From contig CAIJHQ010000031.1 in NCBI GenBank assembly GCA_903820505.1, positions 1-64,000 on the forward strand: DNA of 64,000 bases. Direction: 5' to 3'. Positions within the stretch are counted from its first letter, which is position 1. Every line of letters begins with the position of its first letter. The notes under the pieces were generated by a model that was not told where the DNA came from, ran no database searches, and saw only the letters and a program-made list of their open reading frames with translations. This stretch comes from Candidatus Omnitrophota bacterium (GTDB lineage Bacteria > Omnitrophota > Omnitrophia > Omnitrophales > Aquincolibacteriaceae). Of the stretch, positions 24,152 through 32,749 are shown one piece after another. The translations under genes and the position numbers were made by a program.

Positions 24152-25186
24152 ATGGCCTCGGCTCCGCGGAAGAAGAGTTCAACACCGAAGCAAGAAGACT
24201 CCGATAAGATTAAGGGTCCGTCGAGAGTTTCAGCTCCGAAAAAAACAACCACTGGCGCGGGCAAGGCCGCCGCGCGATCACCCAAGCGGGTCCCCGTCAT
24301 AAAGTTGCCTGTTCCGGAAACGCCGGAAGTCCAGGACAGTTCAACGCTTCATGTTCAGCCTCAGCAGTATCAGGAAATGCCGCGCGAGTTGCCGAATAAT
24401 TACGGCGACAATCAGATCTACCTGCTCGTTCGCGATACCCATTGGATTTATTCTTATTGGGAGATCCAGAAGGATCACCAGGATGAGAATCTGGCGAAGT
24501 TGGGAGGCAGTTGGGAGAGTGTGATGTCCGTTCTCCGCGTCTATGACGTGACGGACCCCGGCGGAGCGCCGGTCTTCTTTGACATCGTCCTCCGGAACAT
24601 GGTGACGTCGTGGTACATCAATGTCCTTCCGAACCATAGTTATTTCGTCGAGATCGGATTATTGCATCGAGACGGCCGTTATATTTCGCTCGCGCGCTCT
24701 AATTATGTGACCACCCCGCGTTCCGGGATGTCCGAGGTCATCGATGAGAAATGGATGAGCATCGATTTCGACAAGATGTACGCACTCTCCGGGGGGTTCC
24801 AGGTCGGCAAGAGCTCGGCGGAGCTCCGGAAGTTGATGGAGGAGCGTCTCAAAGGGGCGATCTCTTCGGGGTCGGGGGCCGGGGCCATTTCAAGCATGGC
24901 GAGTCCGGTCCGGATCCAAAAACGGGGTTTTTATTTCTGGCTCGAATGCGAGCTGATCATTTACGGCGGCACGGAACCGGACGCCAAAGTCACGATGCAG
25001 GGCCGGCCCGTGCAGCTTCGTCCGGACGGGACTTTCACGTTCCGCTACGCGCTGCCGGACGGGAAGTTCATCTTCGACTGCCACGCGGAATCTTCGGATG
25101 GCATCGAAGAACGGGTCATTACACCGATCGTAAGCCGCAACACAGAGAGGCCTGCTCCTGTTTTTAAAACAGGAAAGCATAAATAG
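24152..25186 (+). CDS. DUF4912 domain protein
   Basis: 344 aa. Residues 1-60 are basic, Pro/Ser/Lys-rich and probably disordered. Residues about 85-200 match the DUF4912 pattern (QIYLLVRDTHWIYSYWEI, NVLPNHSYFVEIGLLHRDGRY). The C-terminal part (about 260-335) has beta-strand repeats with GRPVQLRPDGTFTFRYALPDG, like an Ig or Gmd-type fold. Function is unknown. It sits 2 nt before a GH57 branching enzyme, an association that suggests glucan binding or enzyme scaffolding. AAGGA precedes the start by 8 nt. Confidence 0.75.
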   Translation: MASAPRKKSSTPKQEDSDKIKGPSRVSAPKKTTTGAGKAAARSPKRVPVIKLPVPETPEVQDSSTLHVQPQQYQEMPRELPNNYGDNQIYLLVRDTHWIYSYWEIQKDHQDENLAKLGGSWESVMSVLRVYDVTDPGGAPVFFDIVLRNMVTSWYINVLPNHSYFVEIGLLHRDGRYISLARSNYVTTPRSGMSEVIDEKWMSIDFDKMYALSGGFQVGKSSAELRKLMEERLKGAISSGSGAGAISSMASPVRIQKRGFYFWLECELIIYGGTEPDAKVTMQGRPVQLRPDGTFTFRYALPDGKFIFDCHAESSDGIEERVITPIVSRNTERPAPVFKTGKHK

Positions 25187-25188
25187 CT

Positions 25189-26769
25189 ATGGAAAAAGGA
25201 TTTTTGTCCATAGTGCTTCACGCGCACCTGCCTTTCGTCCGTCATCCCGAACATCAGTTCTTTCTTGAAGAGACCTGGCTGTACGAAGCCATCACGGAAA
25301 CTTATATTCCGCTCATCCATGTGTTCGAAGGTTTGGAGCGGGATAACGTACCGTGGCGCATTACGATGTCGCTCACGCCTTCGCTCATGTCAATGCTGCG
25401 CGATCCTCTTCTTCAGGACCGGTACGTCGCGCATCTGGACAAATCGATCGAGTTGGCGAACAAGGAGATCGAACGTACGCGCTTTCAGCCGCAGTTCCAC
25501 GAGACGGCGTTACATTACTATTGGGAATTCACGCGCGCGAAAGACACCTTCGTCAACCGCTACCACAAGGATATCACCCAGGCCTTCCGGAAATTCCAGG
25601 ACCACGGGCGGCTTGAGATCATCACCTGCGCGGCGACGCACGGTTTTCTGCCGCTCATCAGCCGCAACGAAGGGACTATTCGCGGACAGATCAAGACGGC
25701 GGTGGACCTTTATGAAAAAGTGCTCGGGCGCCGGCCCATCGGTATTTGGTTGCCGGAATGCGGCTATTTCCCGGGAGTGGACAAATACCTGAAAGAACAG
25801 GAGATCCGCTATTTCCTGACGGACACGCACGGGATTTTGCACGCATCCCCGCGGCCGAAATACGGCGTTTTCGCGCCCATCTTCTGTCCGAACGGGGTCG
25901 CGGCGTTCGGCCGGGACGTGGAATCCTCCAAGCAGGTCTGGTCGGCGATCGAAGGATACCCGGGAGACCCGGATTACCGCGAATTTTACCGGGATATCGG
26001 GTTTGAACTGGATTTTGATTACGTGCGTCCGTACATCTCTCCGGACGGATTGAGGATCAATACGGGGATCAAGTACTACCGGATCACAGGAAACACCGAG
26101 GAAAAACAGCCTTATGTGAGGGCTTGGGCCATGGAGAAGGTCGCGAGCCATGCCGGGAACTTCATGTTCAATCGCGAAAAACAGGTCGAGTATCTTCATG
26201 ATTTTATGGGGCGGAAACCCCTGATCGTGGCGCCGTATGACGCGGAACTGTACGGACACTGGTGGTATGAGGGCCCGGAGTTCCTGAATTTCTTCATGCG
26301 GAAGATGGCTTTTGACCAGTCCACGGTGCGGATGATCGCGCCTCCGGATTATTTCAAGGAGTATCCCGTTAATCAGGTCTCTACGCCGTGTTTTTCGAGT
26401 TGGGGCTGGAAGGGTTACAGCGAGACCTGGCTTTCCGGGGCCAACGACTGGATCTACCGGCACTTACACAAGGCGTCGCTCCGTATGACCGAATTGACCC
26501 ACAAATTCCAGGGACAGAACGGGATCGTTTCGGCAGCCCTGAAGCAGGCGGCGCGCGAGCTATTTCTGGCGCAGTCGAGCGACTGGGCGTTCATCATGCA
26601 CACGGGAACGGTCGTGCCGTACGCGGTCAAGCGCACCAAAGAACATCTTCTCAATTTTACGAGGATCTATGAAGATCTCATGAACAACCGGTTGGATGAG
26701 GCGTGGGTCAGGAGTCTGGAAGGGAAGAACAACATCTTTCCGGATGTCGATCACGAGGTTTTTAACTGA
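25189..26769 (+). CDS. GH57 1,4-alpha-glucan branching enzyme
   Basis: 526 aa, the length of GH57 branching enzymes. N-terminal VLHAHLPFVRHPE is family-typical, the nucleophile is Glu190 in WLPECGYFPG, and the acid/base is Asp351 in PYDAELYGHWWYEGP. The C-terminal DUF1957-type helical domain contains WGWKGYSETWL. It forms alpha-1,6 branches in a cytoplasmic glycogen-like polymer. Other GH57 specificities (amylase, glucanotransferase) are less likely given length and motifs. It starts 2 nt after the DUF4912 gene. Confidence 0.9.
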   Translation: MEKGFLSIVLHAHLPFVRHPEHQFFLEETWLYEAITETYIPLIHVFEGLERDNVPWRITMSLTPSLMSMLRDPLLQDRYVAHLDKSIELANKEIERTRFQPQFHETALHYYWEFTRAKDTFVNRYHKDITQAFRKFQDHGRLEIITCAATHGFLPLISRNEGTIRGQIKTAVDLYEKVLGRRPIGIWLPECGYFPGVDKYLKEQEIRYFLTDTHGILHASPRPKYGVFAPIFCPNGVAAFGRDVESSKQVWSAIEGYPGDPDYREFYRDIGFELDFDYVRPYISPDGLRINTGIKYYRITGNTEEKQPYVRAWAMEKVASHAGNFMFNREKQVEYLHDFMGRKPLIVAPYDAELYGHWWYEGPEFLNFFMRKMAFDQSTVRMIAPPDYFKEYPVNQVSTPCFSSWGWKGYSETWLSGANDWIYRHLHKASLRMTELTHKFQGQNGIVSAALKQAARELFLAQSSDWAFIMHTGTVVPYAVKRTKEHLLNFTRIYEDLMNNRLDEAWVRSLEGKNNIFPDVDHEVFN

Positions 26770-26805
26770 TAGTTCACATTATTCTTAAAAGAGAAAGGGA
26801 ATTGT

Positions 26806-27018
26806 ATGCAAGAGCAATACTACGGGATCGGTGAAACGGCAGGGAAGATCTATAAGGCCCTCGAAAAGGGCGGCGAGCAGACCGTTGCGAAGGTCCAGAA
26901 AGAGGTGGGCGGGGACGAGAACCTCTTCAACCAGGCGATCGGCTGGTTGGCGCGCGAGAACAACATCAATTTCAACAAGTTGGGCAAGAGCGTCAAGATC
27001 TCTCTCATCAAGGGGTAA
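26806..27018 (+). CDS. DUF2582 winged-helix protein
   Basis: 70 aa, predicted as a single winged-helix fold: IGETAGKIYKALEKGGEQTVAKVQKEV, then GWLARENNINFNKLGKSVKISL as the wing. Proteins of this family are small and of uncertain role; DNA binding or protein interaction is plausible. Strong GAGAAAGGGAA precedes the ATG. It is the last gene before a strong terminator, so it belongs to the DUF4912-GH57 operon and could be its regulator. Confidence 0.8.
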   Translation: MQEQYYGIGETAGKIYKALEKGGEQTVAKVQKEVGGDENLFNQAIGWLARENNINFNKLGKSVKISLIKG

Positions 27019-27050
27019 AAGGGTAAAAAAACCGGTTCAAGGAATAGAGG

Positions 27051-27082
27051 CGCGGGAGGATACCTTCTCCCGCGTTTTTTTT
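27051..27082 (+). terminator. Intrinsic terminator after DUF2582 gene
   Basis: CGCGGGAG (27051-27058) pairs perfectly with CTCCCGCG (27067-27074) over an 8-nt loop and is followed by eight T. Confidence 0.92.
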
Positions 27083-27175
27083 GCTTTCATGACCTTGCAT
27101 CCAACGTTTTGCGCTTCAAGGAAACCGCTTCCAAAACCGATAATCACAATCAAGAACCTTTGTCGGGAAAGGACT

Positions 27176-28651
27176 ATGCGCAGACACCCTCGTTTGCTTG
27201 AACTGAACGCTTTTTTTTATATCTCCAGGATGTCCGAGAAATACGGGCGAAAGCTCACTCTTTCCACGATCCCTCCCGAAGAATGGCGTTCCTTTGCGGA
27301 ACAGGGGTTCGATTACCTGTGGTTGATGGGGGTTTGGAAGCGGAGCCCGTTCTCACGCGAACACGCCCAAAAGCAGCCCGATCTGCGGCGCGCCTACGAC
27401 ATGATCCTTCCCGATTGGAAGAAGGAGGACGTCACGGGGTCACCTTATGCGATTCTCGGTTATGAGCTCGATCCCTATCTCGGGGTGATGGACGAACTGT
27501 TGCAATTGAAGATGAAACTGAACGGGATGGGGCTCGGCCTCATCCTGGACTTCGTGCCGAACCATCTGGCCGCCGATCATCCCTGGACGGTCCAATATCC
27601 CCACAGGTTCGTGTCCTGCCGCAAAGAGACCCTGAAGGATCACCCGGACTGGGCATTCACGACGGCGAAGGGGACAAAGCTCGCGCATGGTCGCGACCCG
27701 TATTTTTCGCCCTGGATCGATACGGTGCAGAACAATTTCTGGTGCATGGAAACGCGGCAAGCCCTGCTCGAAGAGCTTTTGATGATCTCGAAGCTGGCCG
27801 ACGGGGTGCGCTGCGACATGGCCATGCTGGCGCTTAACGATGTTTTCCGAAGGGTTTGGGGCGAGCACATCACCACCCGGCCGCTCCTGACGGAATTTTG
27901 GGCGGATGTGATCCCGAAAGTGAAATACTTTGCGCCTCATTTCAGTTTTATCGCGGAAGTTTATTGGGGAATGGAGTGGGAGTTGCAGCAGCTTGGTTTC
28001 GATTATACCTACGACAAGCGGCTTTATGACCGTCTGTCCATCGATTCCTCCATCTCTGTTCGCGATCACTTGAAGGCCGAGGGGTTTTTTCAGGACCTGT
28101 CCCTCCGTTTTATTGAAAACCATGATGAAGAACGGGCGAGCGTGGTCTTCGGCAGGAAGAAATCCCAGGCCGCCGGCATTATCGCGGGAACGATCCGGGG
28201 ACTCCGGTTCTTCCATGACGGGCAATTGGAGGGGCGCAGGATCCGGACACCGATCCATTTACGCCGCGAGCCAAAGGAGGCAGCGGACCCCGCGACAGCG
28301 GATCTTTATCAGCGGCTTCTGCGTTTCACCCACAGCACGGTGGTTCATGACGGCAACTGGACGCTTTTAACGGGTGAATCGGCCTGGGAGATGAATGAAA
28401 CGTATCTTGGGGTGCTGGCCTGGCTTTGGTCTTATGGCAGGAACCGGAAATTGATCATCGTGAATTATTCCATGCTCCGTTCGCAAGCCCTCGTGCGGAT
28501 TCCGGAGATTCCGGCGGGCACGTCCTTCCTCCAATTGCGGGATGCTTTGACCGACATCGTCTATGACCGGTCCGGTAAAGAGCTCGACGAGAAGGGGTTT
28601 TACGTCGACCTCCTGCCGTGGCAGGCTCACCTTCTGGATTTTGTCGTTTAA
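27176..28651 (+). CDS. GH13 alpha-amylase family enzyme
   Basis: 491 aa, no signal peptide, so cytoplasmic. The four GH13 regions are intact: DFVPNHL, GVRCDMAML with nucleophile Asp214, FIAEVYWGM with acid/base Glu261, and FIENHDEERA with Asp317. The N-terminus (LLELNAFFYISRMSEKYG) and C-terminal beta domain resemble uncharacterised amylases that are often linked to GH57 or phosphorylase genes. Likely alpha-glucan hydrolysis or transfer. The start follows AAAGGA; an in-frame extension to 26831 crosses a terminator and the previous gene and is rejected. Confidence 0.88.
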   Translation: MRRHPRLLELNAFFYISRMSEKYGRKLTLSTIPPEEWRSFAEQGFDYLWLMGVWKRSPFSREHAQKQPDLRRAYDMILPDWKKEDVTGSPYAILGYELDPYLGVMDELLQLKMKLNGMGLGLILDFVPNHLAADHPWTVQYPHRFVSCRKETLKDHPDWAFTTAKGTKLAHGRDPYFSPWIDTVQNNFWCMETRQALLEELLMISKLADGVRCDMAMLALNDVFRRVWGEHITTRPLLTEFWADVIPKVKYFAPHFSFIAEVYWGMEWELQQLGFDYTYDKRLYDRLSIDSSISVRDHLKAEGFFQDLSLRFIENHDEERASVVFGRKKSQAAGIIAGTIRGLRFFHDGQLEGRRIRTPIHLRREPKEAADPATADLYQRLLRFTHSTVVHDGNWTLLTGESAWEMNETYLGVLAWLWSYGRNRKLIIVNYSMLRSQALVRIPEIPAGTSFLQLRDALTDIVYDRSGKELDEKGFYVDLLPWQAHLLDFVV

Positions 28652-28654
28652 ATC

Positions 28655-28680
28655 GGGACTTGGAGGAAGCCCTTTTTTTT
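28655..28680 (+). terminator. Intrinsic terminator after the amylase gene
   Basis: GGG-A-CTT (28655-28661) pairs with AAG-CCC (28667-28672) with one bulged A and a 5-nt loop, then eight T (28673-28680). It begins 4 nt after the stop codon. Confidence 0.75.
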
Positions 28681-28728
28681 GATAAACTGTTGCTTCGGTA
28701 TATTTCTACGATCATTTAGGAGCAAAAA

Positions 28729-31227
28729 ATGCCGCGAGCAAGCAAAAAAATCTTAAAAGCAGAAGCCAGGGAGCTTTGGCACCCCGACCTTACGAGCATG
28801 ACAAAAGAGGGGATCAAGAGGTCCTTTAGCTCCAATCTCCAGTACGCTCTTGCCAAGGACCAGTATACCGCGACCGAGCGCGACAATTTCATGGCGCTTG
28901 GAATTGCGCTCCGGGACCGCCTGGTCGAGCGGTGGATCCTGACGCAACAGAGCTACCACAAGAAGAACCTCAAACGCGTTTATTATCTCTCTCTCGAATT
29001 CCTGATCGGGCGTCTCTTGGGGAACTACATCCTGAACCTTGGTCTGTGGGAGGCGACGCGGAAGGCTTTGGAGGAATTCGGGTTGAACCTTGAGGAGGTC
29101 CGTGAGGAGGAGGTGGATGCTGGTTTGGGCAACGGAGGTCTCGGGCGTTTAGCGGCGTGTTTTCTGGATTCTCTGGCGACATTAGGGGTTCCGGCCCACG
29201 GCTACGGGATTCGCTACGATTACGGGATCTTCAACCAGAAGATCGTCAACGGCTACCAGGTCGAGCGTCCGGATGAATGGTTGAAGCACGGCAATCCGTG
29301 GGAGTTCGCGCGTCCCGAATATTCCCAGAAGATCAAATTCTATGGCAATACGAATATGTACCACGACAAAAAGGGGCGGCTGGCCGTGGAGTGGGTGAAC
29401 ACGGAAGACGTGATCGCGATGCCTTATGATACGCCGGTCCCCGGCTATCAGAACGATGTCGTGAACACGCTCCGCCTCTGGTCCGCACGCGGATCGGAAG
29501 AGTTCGACCTCAAATATTTCAACGACGGCGACTATGAGCACGCCGTTTATGAAAAAATGTTCTCCGAGAACATTTCCAAAGTGCTCTATCCCAATGATGC
29601 GACGTCGGCGGGACGCGAACTCCGGCTCAAACAGGAATATTTTTTTACCGCCGCCTCCGTCGCCGACATCATCCGGCGTTTCAAGGAGGACAACGCCATC
29701 CTCGATCATTTTCCGGAGAAAGCCGCGATCCAGTTGAATGACACTCATCCGGCCCTAGCGATCGTCGAATTCATGCGTATCATGATCGATGAAGAACAGG
29801 TGGGATGGGACGATGCCTGGGACCTTACGGTCCGTACCTTTGCCTACACGAACCACACCGTCATGCCCGAGGCGCTGGAGTGCTGGGCCGTCAATATGTT
29901 CGAGAAACTCCTGCCGCGCCACATGCAGCTGATCTATGAGATCAACGAACGTTTCCTCACGAAGCTCGCGTCGGATTTCCCGGGCGACGCGGACCGGTTG
30001 CGCCGGATGTCCCTGATCGAAGAGGGGAACCCAAAGAGAATACGCATGGCATACCTCGCGATCGTCGGCTCTCATTCGGTGAACGGCGTTTCCGAGCTTC
30101 ATTCGAAGCTTCTCCGGGAACAGCTCTTCAAGGATTTCTACGAGGTCTTCCCGGAAAAGTTCAATAACAAAACGAACGGTATCACTCACCGCCGCTGGTT
30201 GCTCAAAGCCAACCGGCCGTTGTCACAGCTTATTACGGAGGCGGTCGGGAACAGCTGGGAGAAGGACCTCCATTTTCTCGAGAAGTTGATCCCGGTCCGG
30301 AAGGACCATCTTCTGCAGGACAAATGGGCGGAGGTCAAGAGGGACAACAAACTGTTTTTGGCCGATTTCATCCAAAAGAACACGGGGGTCGTTGTGAATC
30401 CCGACTCTATGTTCGACGTCCAGGTCAAGCGGATCCACGAGTACAAGCGACAGACCCTTTTCATTCTTTATGTGATCTCCCAGTACCTTCGGTTAAGGGA
30501 GGACTCCCGCGCGACGGTCGTACCGCGGACGTTCATCTTCAGCGGGAAGGCAGCCCCCAGCTATTTCATCGCTAAACTCATTATTAAGTTCATTAACAAC
30601 GTGGCCAACGTGATCAATCATGACAAGGCCAACAAGGACAAATTGAAGGTGGTGTTTCTCGAGAACTACCGGGTCTCCTTGGCCGAGAAGATCTTTCCGG
30701 CGAGCGATCTTTCCGAGCAGATCTCGACAGCCGGGACCGAAGCCTCCGGCACGGGTTGTATGAAGTTCATGATGAACGGCGCTCTGACGGTGGGGACCCA
30801 TGATGGCGCTAACATCGAGATCGCCGAAGCGGCCGGTCCCGAGAATGTTTTCATGTTCGGCCTTAAGGCGCGCGAGGCCCTGGAACTGAAATGCCTCGGG
30901 TACAGCCCGAACGCTTTTATCCAAAAGTCCCCACGCCTCCGAGAGATTTTCCAGATGATCCGGAGCAATTTCTTCTCCCCGATGGAACCGGGGATCTTCG
31001 ACCCGCTCGTTTACAATCTTACCGTGGCCGATCCTTTCCTCGTCTGTGCCGATTTTGATGCTTACTGCGCGATCCAGGACCGGATCTCCGAGGAGTACCA
31101 GGACCAGGACAAGTGGATCGAGAAATCCATCGTGAACGTTGCGAAGTCGGGAAGATTTTCAAGCGACAGGACGATCTCGGAATACTGCCGGGATATTTGG
31201 GGCATCCCCGCCGCTAAAATGAAATAA
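28729..31227 (+). CDS. glgP: Glycogen/starch/maltodextrin phosphorylase
   Basis: 832 aa GT35 enzyme that releases Glc-1-P from alpha-1,4-glucan with PLP as cofactor. Motifs include LEFLIGRLLGNYILNLG, GLGNGGLGRLAACFLDS and NDTHPALA. The PLP lysine is in EASGTGCMKF, where Cys replaces the more common Asn two residues before the Lys. Shine-Dalgarno AGGAGC precedes the ATG. It has its own transcription unit between two terminator-like sites; Glc-1-P produced here can feed the hexomutase reaction. Confidence 0.94.
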   Translation: MPRASKKILKAEARELWHPDLTSMTKEGIKRSFSSNLQYALAKDQYTATERDNFMALGIALRDRLVERWILTQQSYHKKNLKRVYYLSLEFLIGRLLGNYILNLGLWEATRKALEEFGLNLEEVREEEVDAGLGNGGLGRLAACFLDSLATLGVPAHGYGIRYDYGIFNQKIVNGYQVERPDEWLKHGNPWEFARPEYSQKIKFYGNTNMYHDKKGRLAVEWVNTEDVIAMPYDTPVPGYQNDVVNTLRLWSARGSEEFDLKYFNDGDYEHAVYEKMFSENISKVLYPNDATSAGRELRLKQEYFFTAASVADIIRRFKEDNAILDHFPEKAAIQLNDTHPALAIVEFMRIMIDEEQVGWDDAWDLTVRTFAYTNHTVMPEALECWAVNMFEKLLPRHMQLIYEINERFLTKLASDFPGDADRLRRMSLIEEGNPKRIRMAYLAIVGSHSVNGVSELHSKLLREQLFKDFYEVFPEKFNNKTNGITHRRWLLKANRPLSQLITEAVGNSWEKDLHFLEKLIPVRKDHLLQDKWAEVKRDNKLFLADFIQKNTGVVVNPDSMFDVQVKRIHEYKRQTLFILYVISQYLRLREDSRATVVPRTFIFSGKAAPSYFIAKLIIKFINNVANVINHDKANKDKLKVVFLENYRVSLAEKIFPASDLSEQISTAGTEASGTGCMKFMMNGALTVGTHDGANIEIAEAAGPENVFMFGLKAREALELKCLGYSPNAFIQKSPRLREIFQMIRSNFFSPMEPGIFDPLVYNLTVADPFLVCADFDAYCAIQDRISEEYQDQDKWIEKSIVNVAKSGRFSSDRTISEYCRDIWGIPAAKMK

Positions 31228-31254
31228 CCCGCCATAATTTTTTAATCCTCGAAA

Positions 31255-31272
31255 ACTTCCGGAAGTCTTTTT
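31255..31272. terminator. Possible terminator between convergent genes
   Basis: The 12-bp palindrome ACTTCCGGAAGT (31255-31266) is followed by CTTTTT. The stem is only 4 bp with a CCGG loop, so it is weak. It lies between convergent glgP and the MFS gene. Confidence 0.4.
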
Positions 31273-31297
31273 CTGCCGGGTCGTTCCCTGAGCGGTG

Positions 31298-32656
31298 CTA
31301 GGTTTTTTTCGTTAGGGAAAGGAAACCCCACTCGCGAGGTCTCTCCACACGAAGCTTGATGCCTACCACGCTGAAGAACAACTCCAGGCTCGATATCGGC
31401 TGGGTCTTTTTCCGGACCTCATAGAAATGGCGGGAAAGGACAAAGTGGGAAATATATCGCAGTGCCGCCGAGATGAGGAACAAGGTGAGGATGCGGGAGC
31501 CGTTCAGGGGCGGAAGGCGTTCGGCAAGATAGCCTCCCAGTGAGGCTCCGAGAAATGTCGCGACCCCGATGATGAAGCTGAAATAGCCCAGGCAGCGGAT
31601 CCGTTTCCCGGGGCTGACAGCGTCGTAGATAAAATTCACCGAGCAAAGATTGAATCCACCCCACACGAAGCCGGCGAAGATCTCGATGCAAAAGAGGTAG
31701 AGAAGGTTCGCGGAGAAGACCCAAAGGAGCGGGATCAAGGGGATGAAAAGGCTTGTGATCTTCAGGACCTTGACGTTCCCGACGCGGTCCGCGTGCCTGC
31801 CCCAGATGGGAAAAGAAAAGAGCCCCGCGACGACAGCGCCCATATGCACGAACATGTAGACCAGATAGTTGAACTTGAGGTCCTGGAGCATGTAAACGCT
31901 GAAGTAAGGAGCGGCGAGGGTCGTGGCGAACGTGATGCTTCCGACATAGAGGGTGAATTTCACAAAATTACTTTTGCGGAACCTCCTCAGGAACATGAAA
32001 AAAGTGAATTCGTCGGCCGGTTTCTTTTGGTGCGGTGCATCCTGCATGCCGGCCATCAGGCGCGCGGAAATGAAACGGCAGGCCGCGATCACAAGGAACA
32101 GGAGCAGGAATCCGAGCGCCGTAATGGACCATTTCTTGAAGAAGAAAAGCAGGACACCCGCCGAAATGGTGGCCGCGACCCCCGCGAATCCCACGATGCG
32201 GGAACGCCAGCCGAAATATTTCCCGCGCTCTTCGGGTGGGAGGTAATCGCTCATCAAACTGCCCCAGACCGTTCCGATCAGATTGGCAAGGACCCGGAAG
32301 ATCGTGATCATGAAGATCAGAACGAGCATTCGTGTCTGGAAGGTCAGAACGGCAAAGAGCGCGACCGGCAACAGGAAAACGGCCTGGAGGAACGAGGCCC
32401 GCACGAGGAAAAGCAAGCGGCTTCCGAAGCGGTCCACGATCTTCACGGCGAGGAACTGGGAAAGGGACCCCAGGAGATGGGGCACCGCGACGAGAAAACC
32501 GATGTCCAGCGGTGTGGCGCCCAAAAATAGGCCGAAGGGGATCAGGTATTCGTCGATGATCGCGACCATGATGGTCGCGGCAATGCCTTCCTTCCAGGAC
32601 ATGTCCAGGCTTTTCAGAAAGGGGTTCTGGGGCAGAAAGTCGCGCGGCTTAATCAT
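31298..32656 (-). CDS. MFS transporter
   Basis: 452 aa with about 12 hydrophobic helices. The cytoplasmic loop 2-3 has VDRFGSR and the symmetric loop 8-9 has GRHADRVGN, both typical of the major facilitator family. The substrate cannot be inferred. The first ~20 residues are soluble (FLPQNPFLKSLDMSWKEG). It is divergent from the sensor kinase gene (93 nt apart), so the shared intergenic region could co-regulate them. The Shine-Dalgarno is weak. Confidence 0.85.
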   Translation of the reverse strand: MIKPRDFLPQNPFLKSLDMSWKEGIAATIMVAIIDEYLIPFGLFLGATPLDIGFLVAVPHLLGSLSQFLAVKIVDRFGSRLLFLVRASFLQAVFLLPVALFAVLTFQTRMLVLIFMITIFRVLANLIGTVWGSLMSDYLPPEERGKYFGWRSRIVGFAGVAATISAGVLLFFFKKWSITALGFLLLFLVIAACRFISARLMAGMQDAPHQKKPADEFTFFMFLRRFRKSNFVKFTLYVGSITFATTLAAPYFSVYMLQDLKFNYLVYMFVHMGAVVAGLFSFPIWGRHADRVGNVKVLKITSLFIPLIPLLWVFSANLLYLFCIEIFAGFVWGGFNLCSVNFIYDAVSPGKRIRCLGYFSFIIGVATFLGASLGGYLAERLPPLNGSRILTLFLISAALRYISHFVLSRHFYEVRKKTQPISSLELFFSVVGIKLRVERPREWGFLSLTKKT

Positions 32657-32717
32657 GGATGGTGTTGTCGCTTGTCCTCTTCATATTTTGCTTCAAGATT
32701 TTCGAGATCAATCAAGG

Positions 32718-32723
32718 TATAAT
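32718..32723 (+). promoter_or_regulatory. Sensor kinase operon -10 box
   Basis: Consensus TATAAT lies 26 nt before the kinase ATG. No -35 of good quality sits at 16-18 bp; TTCAAG (32692-32697) is 20 bp away. Confidence 0.45.
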
Positions 32724-32749
32724 ACAGTATCGTAATTCCCGGGGAAAAA

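Noticed and set aside
26831-27175. A longer amylase starting at 26831
   Set aside because: It would read through the DUF2582 gene and a strong terminator; the ATG at 27176 has AAAGGA and fits the family N-terminus.
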